Positions 1 to 8,137 of a stretch of DNA of 64,000 nt are shown one piece after another. The position numbers and the translations under genes were made by a program. The stretch is from Zeimonas sp032027205 (GTDB taxonomy: Bacteria; Pseudomonadota; Gammaproteobacteria; Burkholderiales; Burkholderiaceae_E): contig JAVSMN010000001.1 in assembly GCA_032027205.1 (NCBI GenBank), positions 2,545,418 through 2,609,417 of the forward strand, in the 5' to 3' direction. The notes under the pieces were generated by a model. That model saw nothing but the letters and a program-made list of their open reading frames with translations, made no database searches and was not told the DNA's origin. Numbering within the stretch: position 1 is the first letter of the stretch; every line of letters starts with the position of its first letter.

Positions 1-46
1 ATGATAGTGAGCATCTCGCTTGTGAAAGTAGGACATCGTCAGGCAA
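1..46 (+). rRNA. rrf: 5S ribosomal RNA, 3' end only
   Basis: The first bases carry the conserved 3' third of a bacterial 5S rRNA: a GATAGTG motif at 3-9, GTGAAAGTAGG at 22-32 and a CATCGTCAGGC end at 34-44, the form usual in betaproteobacteria. The 5' part lies outside the window. A rho-independent terminator follows within 20 bases, as expected at the end of an rRNA operon. The exact 3' end is estimated. Confidence 0.85.
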
Positions 47-63
47 TTCTCCGACGCGAAGAA

Positions 64-88
64 GCCACCCTCTCCGGGTGGCTTTTTT
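64..88 (+). terminator. rRNA operon terminator
   Basis: A perfect 7-bp stem GCCACCC/GGGTGGC (64-70 and 76-82) with a 5-base loop is followed directly by six T. It sits just after the 5S rRNA end and separates the rRNA operon from the oxidoreductase operon. Confidence 0.9.
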
Positions 89-154
89 GCGTCTGGCGAT
101 CGGGTTGCGTTCGCCACTGACGCCAGCGCGAACGAGGCGCGTTACCCCTTGTTC

Positions 155-196
155 TTGAGCCGCGTTAAGGTATGCCCTTGCGTCGAACGCGACAAT
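155..196 (+). promoter_or_regulatory. FNR-like class II promoter of the Mo oxidoreductase operon
   Basis: TTGAGCCGCGTTAA at 155-168 resembles the FNR/ANR core TTGA-N6-TCAA with one mismatch. Exactly 22 bases later lies GACAAT (191-196), usable as a -10 box. This is the geometry of class II FNR promoters (box centred at -41.5), giving a start near 203, just upstream of the ribosome binding site at 206-213. It implies induction under low oxygen. The box is imperfect, so the call is tentative. Confidence 0.4.
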
Positions 197-219
197 CGAC
201 GATCCGAGGAGGGATCCCG

Positions 220-3015
220 ATGGCTGCGAAGAAGGTACCGATCTACTGCTACCAGTGCGTGGCAGGGCCCGACCTGCTCAAGGTCGAGGTGGAAGACGGC
301 GTCGCCACGCGTATCGAGTCGAACTACGACATCAGTGGCGAGCACCCCGGCGGGGGGCGTGTCTGCGTGAAGGCCTACGGGCTGGTGCAGAAGACGTACA
401 ACCCGCACCGGATTCGTCAGCCGATGAAGCGCACGAATCCGAAGAAGGGCCGCAACGAGGATCCCGGTTTCGTCGCGATCAGCTGGGACGAGGCGCTCGA
501 CATCGTCGGCGCGAAGATGCGCGAGATCCGCGCGAAAGGGCTGCTGAACGAAGAAGGGGTGCCGCGGCTGGCCACGTCCACCGGCGGCGGCGGCACGCCG
601 GTGCAGTACATGGGCAGCTTCCCTGCGTTCATGGCGGCGTGGGGGCCGATCGACCAGGGCTACGGCGCCGGGCAGGGCGTCAAGTGCTACCACTCCGAAC
701 ACTTGTACGGCGAGCTGTGGCACCGCGCGTTCATCGTGTCGCCCGACACGCCGTATGTGAACTACATCATCAACTGCGGCAACAACGTCGAGGCCTCGGG
801 CGGCGTGGTCGGCATCTGGCGCGAGGCCGATGCTCGCGTGCGCGGCGCCAAGCGCGTGCAGGTCGAGCCGCACCTGTCGGTTACCGGGGCGTTGTCCGCC
901 GAATGGGTGCCCATTCGCCCGAAGACCGATGCAGCCTTCCTCTTCGCGCTGATCCACCGCATCGTCCACGAGCAGGGGTGGGAGAAGAGCTGCGACCTGC
1001 CGTACCTGAAGAACCGCAGCAGTTCGCCCTATCTCGTCGGACCCAACGGCTGGTTCCTGCGCGACGTCGAATCCGGCAAGCCGCTGATCTGGGACCTCGC
1101 CGACGGACGCGCGAAGACCTACGACGACCCCGAGCTGAAGGATCCCGCGCTCGACGGGGAGTTCACCGTCGCGGGCGTCGAGCACGGCCCCGACGACGAA
1201 CGCATCGAGCACGACGCCGCGCGCGTGCGCCCGTCGTTCGGTGTCTTCCTCGACCACATGCGCCAGTACTCGCCGGAGTGGGCCGCCGAGGAGTGCGGCG
1301 TCTCGGCGGAGACGATCCGGCGCATTGCCGACGAGTACGTCGCTCACGCCTGCATCGGGCAGACGATCGAGATCGAGGGCCAGACACTGCCGTTCCGGCC
1401 GGTGGCCGTGATGGTCGGCAAGTCGGTGAACAACGGCTGGGGCGGCTACCACTGCTGCTGGGCGCGCACGATGCTCGCCGTGCTGGTCGGCGCGCTCGAG
1501 GTTCCCGGAGGCACGCTCGGCACGGCGGTGAAGCTCGTTCGGCCGGCGATTTCGCGCGTCGGTTCGGTGCTGCCGGGGCCGGACGGCCTGATGCAGTACC
1601 AGTTCAACGAAACCTCGCGCGAAGGCTGGATGCGCCAGCCGCACATTCGCAACGCCTACAAGACGCTGGTGCCGCTCGTCTCCGATTCGCCTTGGTCGCC
1701 GGCGCTCGGGCCGGCGCACCTGCCATGGCTGTTCCAGAAGAAGTCGCCCGAGAACTGGCCGCGCGTCGCGCCACCCGACATGTGGATCTGCTACCGGACG
1801 AACCCGGCGATCTCGTCGTGGAACGCGCCGGAGATCGCCGAGCGGCTGGCCGAGTTTCCGTTCATCGTCGCCTTCTCCTATACGGAAGACGAGACCAACC
1901 ACTTCGCCGACATCCTGCTGCCCGAGGCGCTCGATCTGGAGAGCACGCAGCTCATCCGCATCGGTAGCACGAAGTTCACCGAACAGTTCTGGAAGCACGA
2001 GGGCTGGGCGATCCGCCAGCCGGCCATCGACTCGCATTGCGACGTGATGGACTTCACCGAGATCTCCACCGCGCTTGCCGAGCGTGCGGGAATCCTTCCG
2101 CAGTACGTGAAGGCCGTGAACAAGGGCGCCGCCGGCATGGCGCTGCGCGATCGCGGCGGCGCCTTCGACTATTCGCTGGACGAATCGAAGAAGCCGGCCG
2201 GCGACGAGATCTGGAACGCGATCGCGAAAGCCGCGAGCCACGATCTCACCGGCGGCGAAGAAGTGCGCGACCTCGACTGGTTCAAGGAGAACGGTTTCCT
2301 GCTGCGTCCGTTCCCGCAACTGGACTGGTATCTGTATCCGGCGCTCGAGCGGCAGAACCTGCGCTTCGAGCTGCCATACCAGGAGCGCGTAGTGCGCCAC
2401 GGGCGCCAGCTCGCGCACCGGCTGCACGAGATCGGCGTCGGCTGGTGGGAGCATCAGCTTGCCGAGTACGAGTTCCTGCCCACCTACGAGCGTTTCCCCG
2501 AGATCTGGATCGAATACGCTCGCGAGTACGGGCGCGATCCCGACGAGTTCCCGTTCTGGGCGCTCACTGCGCGCTCGATGCAGTACAGCTGGGGCGCCAA
2601 CGTCGGACTGCCGCTGATCAACGAAGTCGCGAACAACGTTGCCGGTCATCGCGGCGTGATTGTCAATCGCAGCACCGCACGACGGCTGGGCATTGTCGAA
2701 GGCGAGCGGCTCATCCTCGAGTCGGTGTCCGGTCGCACCGAAGGCAACGCCGTGCTTCGCGAGGGAATCCGTCCCGACACGGTGCTGATGATCGGTCAAT
2801 TCGATCACTGGAAGACGCCTTTCGCGAAGGATCTGAAGCTGCCCAGCCTGAACTCGCTCACCGACCTGTCGCTGAAGCTCACCGACGGCACGGGCAGCGG
2901 CGCGGACCTGATGCGCATCCGCATCCGGCGTGCATCGAACGGCGAACTCGTCGCTGCGCCACAGGCGGGTGAGGGTTCGGGCAAGCGCGCGTCGGCGCGG
3001 GGAGCACTGGCATGA
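220..3015 (+). CDS. Molybdopterin oxidoreductase, catalytic subunit (PadB-like)
   Basis: A 931-residue protein of the DMSO-reductase (bis-MGD molybdoenzyme) family. The start at 220 is chosen over the in-frame ATG at 172 because GAGGAGGG lies at 206-213. No Tat signal is present, so the subunit should face the cytoplasm. The N-terminal Fe-S motif is unusual: Cys10 and Cys13 and a distal Cys49 are present, but the third Cys of the usual C-x2-C-x3-C is Pro17. The C-terminal MGD-binding domain (about residues 790-900) is intact. The next gene overlaps by 4 bases and encodes its Fe-S/membrane partner, and a thioesterase follows. This set matches phenylacetyl-CoA:acceptor oxidoreductase (PadBCD), which oxidises phenylacetyl-CoA to phenylglyoxylate with quinones; the substrate is inferred only from organisation and could differ. 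Confidence 0.8.
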   Translation: MAAKKVPIYCYQCVAGPDLLKVEVEDGVATRIESNYDISGEHPGGGRVCVKAYGLVQKTYNPHRIRQPMKRTNPKKGRNEDPGFVAISWDEALDIVGAKMREIRAKGLLNEEGVPRLATSTGGGGTPVQYMGSFPAFMAAWGPIDQGYGAGQGVKCYHSEHLYGELWHRAFIVSPDTPYVNYIINCGNNVEASGGVVGIWREADARVRGAKRVQVEPHLSVTGALSAEWVPIRPKTDAAFLFALIHRIVHEQGWEKSCDLPYLKNRSSSPYLVGPNGWFLRDVESGKPLIWDLADGRAKTYDDPELKDPALDGEFTVAGVEHGPDDERIEHDAARVRPSFGVFLDHMRQYSPEWAAEECGVSAETIRRIADEYVAHACIGQTIEIEGQTLPFRPVAVMVGKSVNNGWGGYHCCWARTMLAVLVGALEVPGGTLGTAVKLVRPAISRVGSVLPGPDGLMQYQFNETSREGWMRQPHIRNAYKTLVPLVSDSPWSPALGPAHLPWLFQKKSPENWPRVAPPDMWICYRTNPAISSWNAPEIAERLAEFPFIVAFSYTEDETNHFADILLPEALDLESTQLIRIGSTKFTEQFWKHEGWAIRQPAIDSHCDVMDFTEISTALAERAGILPQYVKAVNKGAAGMALRDRGGAFDYSLDESKKPAGDEIWNAIAKAASHDLTGGEEVRDLDWFKENGFLLRPFPQLDWYLYPALERQNLRFELPYQERVVRHGRQLAHRLHEIGVGWWEHQLAEYEFLPTYERFPEIWIEYAREYGRDPDEFPFWALTARSMQYSWGANVGLPLINEVANNVAGHRGVIVNRSTARRLGIVEGERLILESVSGRTEGNAVLREGIRPDTVLMIGQFDHWKTPFAKDLKLPSLNSLTDLSLKLTDGTGSGADLMRIRIRRASNGELVAAPQAGEGSGKRASARGALA

Positions 3016-4811
3016 ACGACGTCGTCACGCGCACCGCCTCGCCCGCGGCGGGCAGCGACAGCTCTCTCGCGCGCACGATCCAGCAGGCCGATCTCGACCA
3101 GGTGCTCGGCGCGCGGCCCGACGGCTACACGCCGAGCGGGCAGCCCAAGGGCACGCACCTGCCGCGCTGGGGCATGGTCATCGACCTGAACCGCTGCGTC
3201 GGCTGCCAGACCTGCACGATCGCCTGCAAGCACGCCAACGACACGACGCCCGGCGTGCAATGGCGCAAGGTGCTCGACGTCGAGCAGGGCACCTTCCCGA
3301 ACGTCGAGCGCCTGTTCCTCGTCACCGGTTGCCAGCATTGCGCGGAGCCGCCCTGCGTGCCGGTCTGCCCCACCGGGGCGACGCGCCAGCGCGAGGACGG
3401 CCTGGTGACGATGAACTACGACGTGTGCATCGGCTGCGCGTACTGCGCCGTCTCGTGCCCGTACAACGCGCGCACGATCGCCCACGAAATGACGGGCTAC
3501 TACGGCAAGCAGCGCACGAAGCAGGAGAAGGCCACCGAGCACCCCGAGCGCATCGGCGTCGCTCAGAAGTGCACATTCTGCGTCGAACGAGTCGATGAAG
3601 GCATGGCCAAGGGGCTGAAGCCCGGCGTCGATCCGCACGTCACTCCGGCCTGCGCCGCTTCGTGCATCTCGCAGGCGATCCAGTTCGGCGACTTCAACGA
3701 CCCGGACAGCAACGTCTCACGGCTGACGCGCGACGGCGAGTACCTGCAGTTGAACGCCGACGTCGGAACCGATCCGCAGATCAAGTACCTGTACACGACG
3801 CCGGCGGTGCCCGGGCGCAGCGTGTCGGAGGAAGACCTCGACGACGATCGCCGCGCCGACCCGGCCAATCCGCTCGTCGGTCCGCGCCAGACCTTCTGGG
3901 ACTGGCGTGCCGCGATGAACTGGATCTTCGGCGGCATCGGGACGGGCCTGGCGATCACCGGCGCCGCGGCGATGGCGTTCGGAGCGATGGCGCCTGCCGC
4001 GGGGCCGTCGTTGTTCTTCGTGTCGGCGCTGCTGGTCGCGATCGGGCTGTTCTGCGTGTTCCTGAAGATCGGCCGGCAGATGCGCTTCTGGCGCGCGGCC
4101 ACGCGCTGGCAGACCTCGTGGATGACGCGCGAGTTGTATGCGTCGCTCGTCTTCTTCCCGTCCGTGCTGGCGAGCCTCGTTGCGCCGGGTCCGGTGCCTT
4201 TTGCATTCGTCGCGGTGTCGGGCGCGGTGTTCCTGTTCTGCCAGGCGAAGATCCTTCATCGGGCGCGCGGAATACCGGCCTGGCGCGTGCCGTTGATGCC
4301 GTGGATGCTGATCGCCACGGCGCTGCTGGAAGGCGTCGGAGCGCTTGCGATCGTTGCGCTCGCGCTCGGTGCTTCGATGCGCACGGGTGCGTGGCCCTCG
4401 CTTGCAGCCGCCTCGATCGTCGTGCTCGCGGTGTTGAACGCGATGCTCTGGCGCACCTACGTGCGCAGCGCGCGAGCGAACGGCATTCCTCCGCTGTCGC
4501 GCCAGGTGCTCGAAGCATTCACCCCGACGCTGACGGCCTTCGGGCACGTGGCGCCGGTCGTGCTCGCGATCCTCGGCTGGATTGTCGCGCCGGCGGCTGT
4601 TCCGTTGCTCGCGCTGGCGGGCCTGGCGGCGATCGCCGGCGGCGCCACGTGGAAATACACGGTGATCGTGCGTGCTGCCTACATGCAGGGCTTCGACCTG
4701 CGCAAGATGCCGCAGCGCGGCTCGGGGCAACTCGCAGCGCCCATACGGATGGATCGCGCCGCCATGCCGCTGCCGGCGAACGCGGCGCCGATGAAGAGCA
4801 CGGTGCAGTGA
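3012..4811 (+). CDS. Fused 4Fe-4S ferredoxin / DmsC-like membrane anchor subunit (PadC-PadD-like)
   Basis: A 599-residue electron-transfer partner of the preceding catalytic subunit, overlapping it by ATGA. Residues about 50-250 carry four cysteine clusters of the DmsB/NrfC type: RCVGCQTCTIACK, GCQHCAEPPCVPVCP, CIGCAYCAVSCP and KCTFC with a late CAASC. Residues about 295-580 form roughly eight hydrophobic helices like the DmsC anchor that passes electrons to or from quinone. In most relatives the Fe-S and membrane subunits are separate genes; here they are one polypeptide. The protein therefore docks the molybdoenzyme on the inner face of the cytoplasmic membrane. Confidence 0.85.
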   Translation: MNDVVTRTASPAAGSDSSLARTIQQADLDQVLGARPDGYTPSGQPKGTHLPRWGMVIDLNRCVGCQTCTIACKHANDTTPGVQWRKVLDVEQGTFPNVERLFLVTGCQHCAEPPCVPVCPTGATRQREDGLVTMNYDVCIGCAYCAVSCPYNARTIAHEMTGYYGKQRTKQEKATEHPERIGVAQKCTFCVERVDEGMAKGLKPGVDPHVTPACAASCISQAIQFGDFNDPDSNVSRLTRDGEYLQLNADVGTDPQIKYLYTTPAVPGRSVSEEDLDDDRRADPANPLVGPRQTFWDWRAAMNWIFGGIGTGLAITGAAAMAFGAMAPAAGPSLFFVSALLVAIGLFCVFLKIGRQMRFWRAATRWQTSWMTRELYASLVFFPSVLASLVAPGPVPFAFVAVSGAVFLFCQAKILHRARGIPAWRVPLMPWMLIATALLEGVGALAIVALALGASMRTGAWPSLAAASIVVLAVLNAMLWRTYVRSARANGIPPLSRQVLEAFTPTLTAFGHVAPVVLAILGWIVAPAAVPLLALAGLAAIAGGATWKYTVIVRAAYMQGFDLRKMPQRGSGQLAAPIRMDRAAMPLPANAAPMKSTVQ

Positions 4812-4843
4812 TCGACGCGCCGTCGAAGAGCGCCGTGCAGTGA
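4793..4843 (+). repeat. Imperfect 32-bp tandem duplication across a gene junction
   Basis: GAAGAGCACGGTGCAGTGA (4793-4811) recurs as GAAGAGCGCCGTGCAGTGA (4825-4843), period 32. The first copy holds the stop of the Fe-S/membrane gene; the second supplies the GTG start of the thioesterase. The duplication appears to have created the present start context of the third gene. Confidence 0.8.
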
Positions 4844-5313
4844 GCGACGCTCTCGCGAAGCAGGCGACGGGCGGAGCCCGTCCGTCGCCGCAGTCGCGCG
4901 ACGCCTATCTGCACTTCTGCGCGATCACCACGCGCTGGATGGACAACGACGCGTATCGACACGTCAACAACGTCGTCTACTACTCGTTCTTCGATACGGC
5001 GGTCAACCGGTACCTGATCGAGGCGGGCGCGCTCGACATCGAGCATAGCCCGGTCGTCGGACTCGTCGTCGAAACCAATTGCCACTATTTCCGCCCGATC
5101 GCCTTTCCCGATCGCGTGCAGGCGGGGCTGCGCGTGGCGCACCTGGGCAACAGCAGCGTGCGCTACGAGCTGGGCATCTTCCGCGAGGACGAGCCTCTTG
5201 CCTGCGCGCAGGGGCACTTCGTGCACGTGTACGTCGATCGCGACAGCAACCGACCGGTGGCGCTGCCGGCGCCGTTGCGCGAAGCGCTGGAGCGGTTGCG
5301 CGAACGCCGCTAG
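4840..5313 (+). CDS. 4HBT-family (hotdog) acyl-CoA thioesterase
   Basis: A 157-residue hotdog-fold protein. The motif DNDAYRHVNNVVYYSFFD (about residues 28-45) is the 4-hydroxybenzoyl-CoA thioesterase signature; the Asp before HVNN is the likely catalytic residue. It hydrolyses acyl-CoA to acid plus CoA. It starts at GTG 4840, 28 bases after the Fe-S/membrane gene, so it is probably cotranscribed with the molybdoenzyme. If that enzyme acts on an aryl-acyl-CoA, the thioesterase could release CoA from the product or prevent CoA trapping. The substrate cannot be read from the sequence. Confidence 0.85.
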   Translation: MSDALAKQATGGARPSPQSRDAYLHFCAITTRWMDNDAYRHVNNVVYYSFFDTAVNRYLIEAGALDIEHSPVVGLVVETNCHYFRPIAFPDRVQAGLRVAHLGNSSVRYELGIFREDEPLACAQGHFVHVYVDRDSNRPVALPAPLREALERLRERR

Positions 5314-5367
5314 CGGCAACCTGCGGTCGGCGAGGAAGGTTCGGGCGGAGATTGACGAGGGGCCACG

Positions 5368-6561
5368 CTAGCCGGGGGCCAAGGCGAGCCAATCGCGAAT
5401 CTGGCGGTACACGGCGGGGCGTTCGAGCAGCGCCAGGTGGCCCGCCTCGTACTGCACGGAACGAGCGCCGCGCGGGAACAGCGCGCGCTCGGTGCGTGTC
5501 GCCCTGCCGAGTGCGCTGGCGAGCGTCACGAGACCGTCGCCGAGAAGCCGATCCTTCAGATCGCCGTCGCGTCGACCGAGCGTTGCCGCGATGGCGAGCG
5601 AGCGTGGCGGCGCCGAGCGCCGCTCTTCGTCCGGCTCGATCGGCGGGCGATCGTCGATTCGTCCGTGGCGCAGGTCGGTGATGCCCGAGCTGCGGATTTC
5701 ACCCAACCGGGCAAACGGCGCGCTGTAGGCGCTAACGCCGAGCAGCTGCTCGAACCAGTGACCGCCGCGTTCGAGCGGAGCACCACGATGCGGCGTGCCG
5801 AGGAAGACCATGGCGTCGAGCCGACGCAGCCATGCGTGGCCGCTGCGCGACGCGTGCAGGCAGGCGCTGCGCGCGAGGAGGCCGCCCATGCTGTGGCCGA
5901 CGATCGACAGCCGCTCGATCGGCACCGGCCACGCTTTCGCCAGCGATTCGAGCAGGCGGGCGAATTCGCGGCCGTTCACCGCGATCGGCAAGCCGCTGTT
6001 GTAGTTCAGGTAGAGCACCGAGCAGCCCAGGTCGCGTGCGAGCGCTGCGCCGTGATCGTGACCGTTGCGCAGCCATTGCCGATCGCCCATGCACAGCCCG
6101 TGTGCCAGCACGACGACGTGTCCGCTCGCGTCGGGGAAAGCTGCGGTCAGCGAATCGCGGCGCAACGCGAGAGGACGGCCTTCGCGGCGCAGGCGCATGC
6201 GAATCGCGAGCGGGTTGCGACTCGCCGCGAGATGGTCGCCGAGAACCCCGTTCAGGGCGGCGACGGCCGCGCAGCGGGCATCGGATGACGGCGCCTGACC
6301 GATGAGCCGCGGCGCCAGCCAGCCGAGCGCCGCGTCGAGGCCGAGGCCGGTGATCTGCGTTGCGCCGCGCACGGACGCATAGACGAGGCCGGTGAGTCCC
6401 CGTGTGCCACCGGCGGGCAAAGACGGTGCTGTCGTCGGCACGCCAGCGATCGCCGCATGCAGCGCCTCGACCAACTCGGTGATCTTCGCAGTGCCGGCGA
6501 CACCGAGTCGCGCGATCCCGAGCAGATCGTGCGGCTGCAGATGTCGAGCGGATTTGCTCAT
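5368..6561 (-). CDS. Alpha/beta hydrolase (lipase/esterase-like)
   Basis: A 397-residue alpha/beta hydrolase. The nucleophile elbow GHSMGG is in the middle of the protein, preceded by an oxyanion-region motif VVLAHGLCMGD and followed by FLGTPHRGAP and a late His in EAGHLALLERP. No signal peptide is seen, so a cytoplasmic enzyme is likely. The start at 6561 overlaps the stop of the upstream lysR gene by ATGA, which indicates translational coupling. The long N-terminal region (about 150 residues before the core) has no recognisable domain. Substrate unknown. Confidence 0.8.
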   Translation of the reverse strand: MSKSARHLQPHDLLGIARLGVAGTAKITELVEALHAAIAGVPTTAPSLPAGGTRGLTGLVYASVRGATQITGLGLDAALGWLAPRLIGQAPSSDARCAAVAALNGVLGDHLAASRNPLAIRMRLRREGRPLALRRDSLTAAFPDASGHVVVLAHGLCMGDRQWLRNGHDHGAALARDLGCSVLYLNYNSGLPIAVNGREFARLLESLAKAWPVPIERLSIVGHSMGGLLARSACLHASRSGHAWLRRLDAMVFLGTPHRGAPLERGGHWFEQLLGVSAYSAPFARLGEIRSSGITDLRHGRIDDRPPIEPDEERRSAPPRSLAIAATLGRRDGDLKDRLLGDGLVTLASALGRATRTERALFPRGARSVQYEAGHLALLERPAVYRQIRDWLALAPG

Positions 6562-7580
6562 TTCCCCAGCGAAGAGGCGGCGGATGGATCGCCCGCGGTG
6601 CGCGCTGCCGATGCACTTCGCCTGGGGGCGCGTTCGCGCAGCGGCGTCGCCGCGGCTCGCACGATCGATTCGCGCAGCCACGCGTGCCCCGGTCGGTTTT
6701 CCCGCCGCCGATGCCACATCGCGTGCACGTCCACGCGCGGCAGTTCGAAGGGCAGGGCGCGCACCGCGACCTTGTCGGTCGTTCCGGTCGATGACAGGAA
6801 GTGCCGAGGCAGCACCGTGAGCAGATCGGAGTTGGCGACGATGATTCCGGCGGTGAAGAACTGGTTCACGGTCACGACGATACGCCGCGAGCGGCCGAGC
6901 GCCGCGAGCGTCTCGTCGACGTGACCGAAGGGCCGACCCGAGAAGCTCACGAGCAGGTGGTGCGCGCGGCAGTAGGAATCGAGCGTGAGCTCGGCCTTCG
7001 CCAGCGGATGCCCGAGGCGCATCACGCACGCGTAATGGCTGCTGTACAGGCGCTGGTGACCGTAGGTGACGACCAGGTCGGGCCGCATCTCCTCCATCGC
7101 GATCGCCGCGATTGCCGCCGGGAAGTGACCGACCGCGAGGTCCAGGTCGGTGTCGATCAGCAGTTGCCGCGGGTCGCGCGTGGTCAGCGGCAGCACTCGC
7201 AGCGAGATGCCGGGCGCCTCGTGCTCGACGAAGGCGATCAGCGGCGGGATCAGCAACGACGCGGTGGCGTCGGCCATCGCGAGCGTGAAGGTCGCGCGCG
7301 CCTCGGATGCGACGAACTCGGTCGGAGAGAAGGTCTCGCGCAATTGCTGCAGCGCCTGGCGCACGGACGGCCACAGTGCGATCGCAGTCGGTGTGGGCTG
7401 CACGCCGTAGCCCGAGCGGACGACGAGCTCGTCGTTCAGCGCGTCACGCAACCGGCGCAGTGCGTTGCTGACGGCCGGCTGCGTCATGGAGAGGTTGCGG
7501 GCCGCACGGGTGAGGTTGCGCTCGGCCATCACCTCGTCGAATACGCGCAGCAGGTTCAGGTCCAGCGTTCGGAAGTTCAT
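6558..7580 (-). CDS. LysR-family transcriptional regulator
   Basis: A 340-residue LysR regulator. Residues 1-65 form the winged helix-turn-helix, with LTRAARNLSMTQPAVSNAL as the recognition region, and residues about 90-300 the inducer-binding domain. The long C-terminal tail after residue 310 is rich in Arg/Ala. The pattern resembles the NodD/DntR-type aromatic-sensing branch. It is coupled to a hydrolase by ATGA and divergent from a small gene at 7707, with overlapping promoters in between, so autoregulation and control of the divergent gene are likely. Confidence 0.9.
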   Translation of the reverse strand: MNFRTLDLNLLRVFDEVMAERNLTRAARNLSMTQPAVSNALRRLRDALNDELVVRSGYGVQPTPTAIALWPSVRQALQQLRETFSPTEFVASEARATFTLAMADATASLLIPPLIAFVEHEAPGISLRVLPLTTRDPRQLLIDTDLDLAVGHFPAAIAAIAMEEMRPDLVVTYGHQRLYSSHYACVMRLGHPLAKAELTLDSYCRAHHLLVSFSGRPFGHVDETLAALGRSRRIVVTVNQFFTAGIIVANSDLLTVLPRHFLSSTGTTDKVAVRALPFELPRVDVHAMWHRRRENRPGHAWLRESIVRAAATPLRERAPRRSASAARTAGDPSAASSLGK

Positions 7581-7612
7581 CGAGCAAGTCGCATCATCTA
7601 TGGCTTTCGTGA

Positions 7613-7641
7613 ATTATACTCATGGCTAACATCCATTGGAA
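7613..7641 (-). promoter_or_regulatory. lysR promoter
   Basis: On the minus strand TTCCAA (7641-7636) and a perfect TATAAT (7618-7613) are separated by 17 bases. The expected start is near 7606, about 25 bases before the lysR ATG. The -35 hexamer is the same six base pairs used by the divergent promoter. Confidence 0.65.
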
Positions 7642-7665
7642 ACATACATCAGGGATCGCCATAAT
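7636..7665 (+). promoter_or_regulatory. Divergent promoter of the small gene at 7707
   Basis: TTGGAA (7636-7641) and CATAAT (7660-7665) are 18 bases apart. The -35 box is shared, on the opposite strand, with the lysR promoter, so one bound LysR dimer could govern both directions. Confidence 0.5.
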
Positions 7666-7706
7666 TCTTCCATCGCAACGGACATCACCTCACCGAGGAC
7701 ACGATC

Positions 7707-7931
7707 ATGACAACGCTTGTTACTACCCACGGGGGTCTCGGGCGCGTCGCCGGAAACGAACGCGCGAGACCTGTCCAGGTGCGCGGAACGATTGCCGCGT
7801 GGATCGATCGCGCGGTGGACCGCGTCCGTGCCCGTCAGCAGGAGCGCGCATTGCAGGCCCTGATGGAACTCGACCCGCGCGTTCGCGCCGAGGTCGATGC
7901 GGCGGCGGCCCGCGCCAGCTGGAACCGCTGA
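7707..7931 (+). CDS. Small basic protein, DUF1127-like, unknown function
   Basis: A 74-residue protein rich in Arg and Ala, with a helical C-terminal half (WIDRAVDRVRARQQERALQ then LMELDPRVRAEVDAA). The pattern of an Arg-rich helix followed by L-x-x-LDPR resembles small DUF1127-type proteins, but the match is loose and no function is claimed. It has its own promoter, divergent from lysR. Its message appears to run into a CU-rich stem-loop and a strong terminator at 8046-8074. In Rhodobacter a DUF1127 gene is cotranscribed with CU-rich CcsR sRNAs, which makes the arrangement notable. Confidence 0.6.
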   Translation: MTTLVTTHGGLGRVAGNERARPVQVRGTIAAWIDRAVDRVRARQQERALQALMELDPRVRAEVDAAAARASWNR

Positions 7932-8010
7932 AGCACAGTTGAACGGCCGCGCCGATCCTCATGATCGGGCGGCAGACGAACAGCCGGGTGGCGCCTCCAA
8001 GGCGACGCCC

Positions 8011-8074
8011 CACGGAGTCTCCTCCTCCACCGCATGGTGGATTCGGCCCGCGATTTTTTCGCGGGCTTTTTTTT
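8011..8074 (+). ncRNA. Candidate CU-rich small RNA in the 3' UTR (copy 1)
   Basis: GTCTCCTCC leads into a hairpin TCCACC-GCAT-GGTGGA (8026-8041), then ATTC and the terminator hairpin ending in T8. A second element at 23067-23130 has the same order: GTCTCC, TCCACC...GGTGGA, TTC, terminator. The CUCCUCC stretch is complementary to a Shine-Dalgarno sequence. No clear own promoter is visible, so it may be processed from the small-protein mRNA. Confidence 0.5.
8046..8074 (+). terminator. Rho-independent terminator
   Basis: GCCCGCGA (8046-8053) pairs perfectly with TCGCGGGC (8059-8066), followed by eight T. It ends the small-gene/sRNA transcript before the acetoacetyl-CoA synthetase gene. Confidence 0.9.
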
Positions 8075-8137
8075 GCCCGCTCGCCGCGCACGCGCTTCGG
8101 TATAGTCGGCACGACGATCTCCGACGAGCGTTTTCCG

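Noticed and set aside
1878..2138. Many other short frames of 60-120 codons on both strands throughout
   Set aside because: They lie inside well-supported genes in other frames and show the composition expected of shadows in about 67 percent GC DNA.
142..2808. Long open frame of 888 codons on the minus strand opposite the molybdoenzyme gene
   Set aside because: High-GC shadow: low-complexity Arg/Ala/Val-rich translation, no ribosome site and no family motif, while the plus strand has clear molybdoenzyme motifs.
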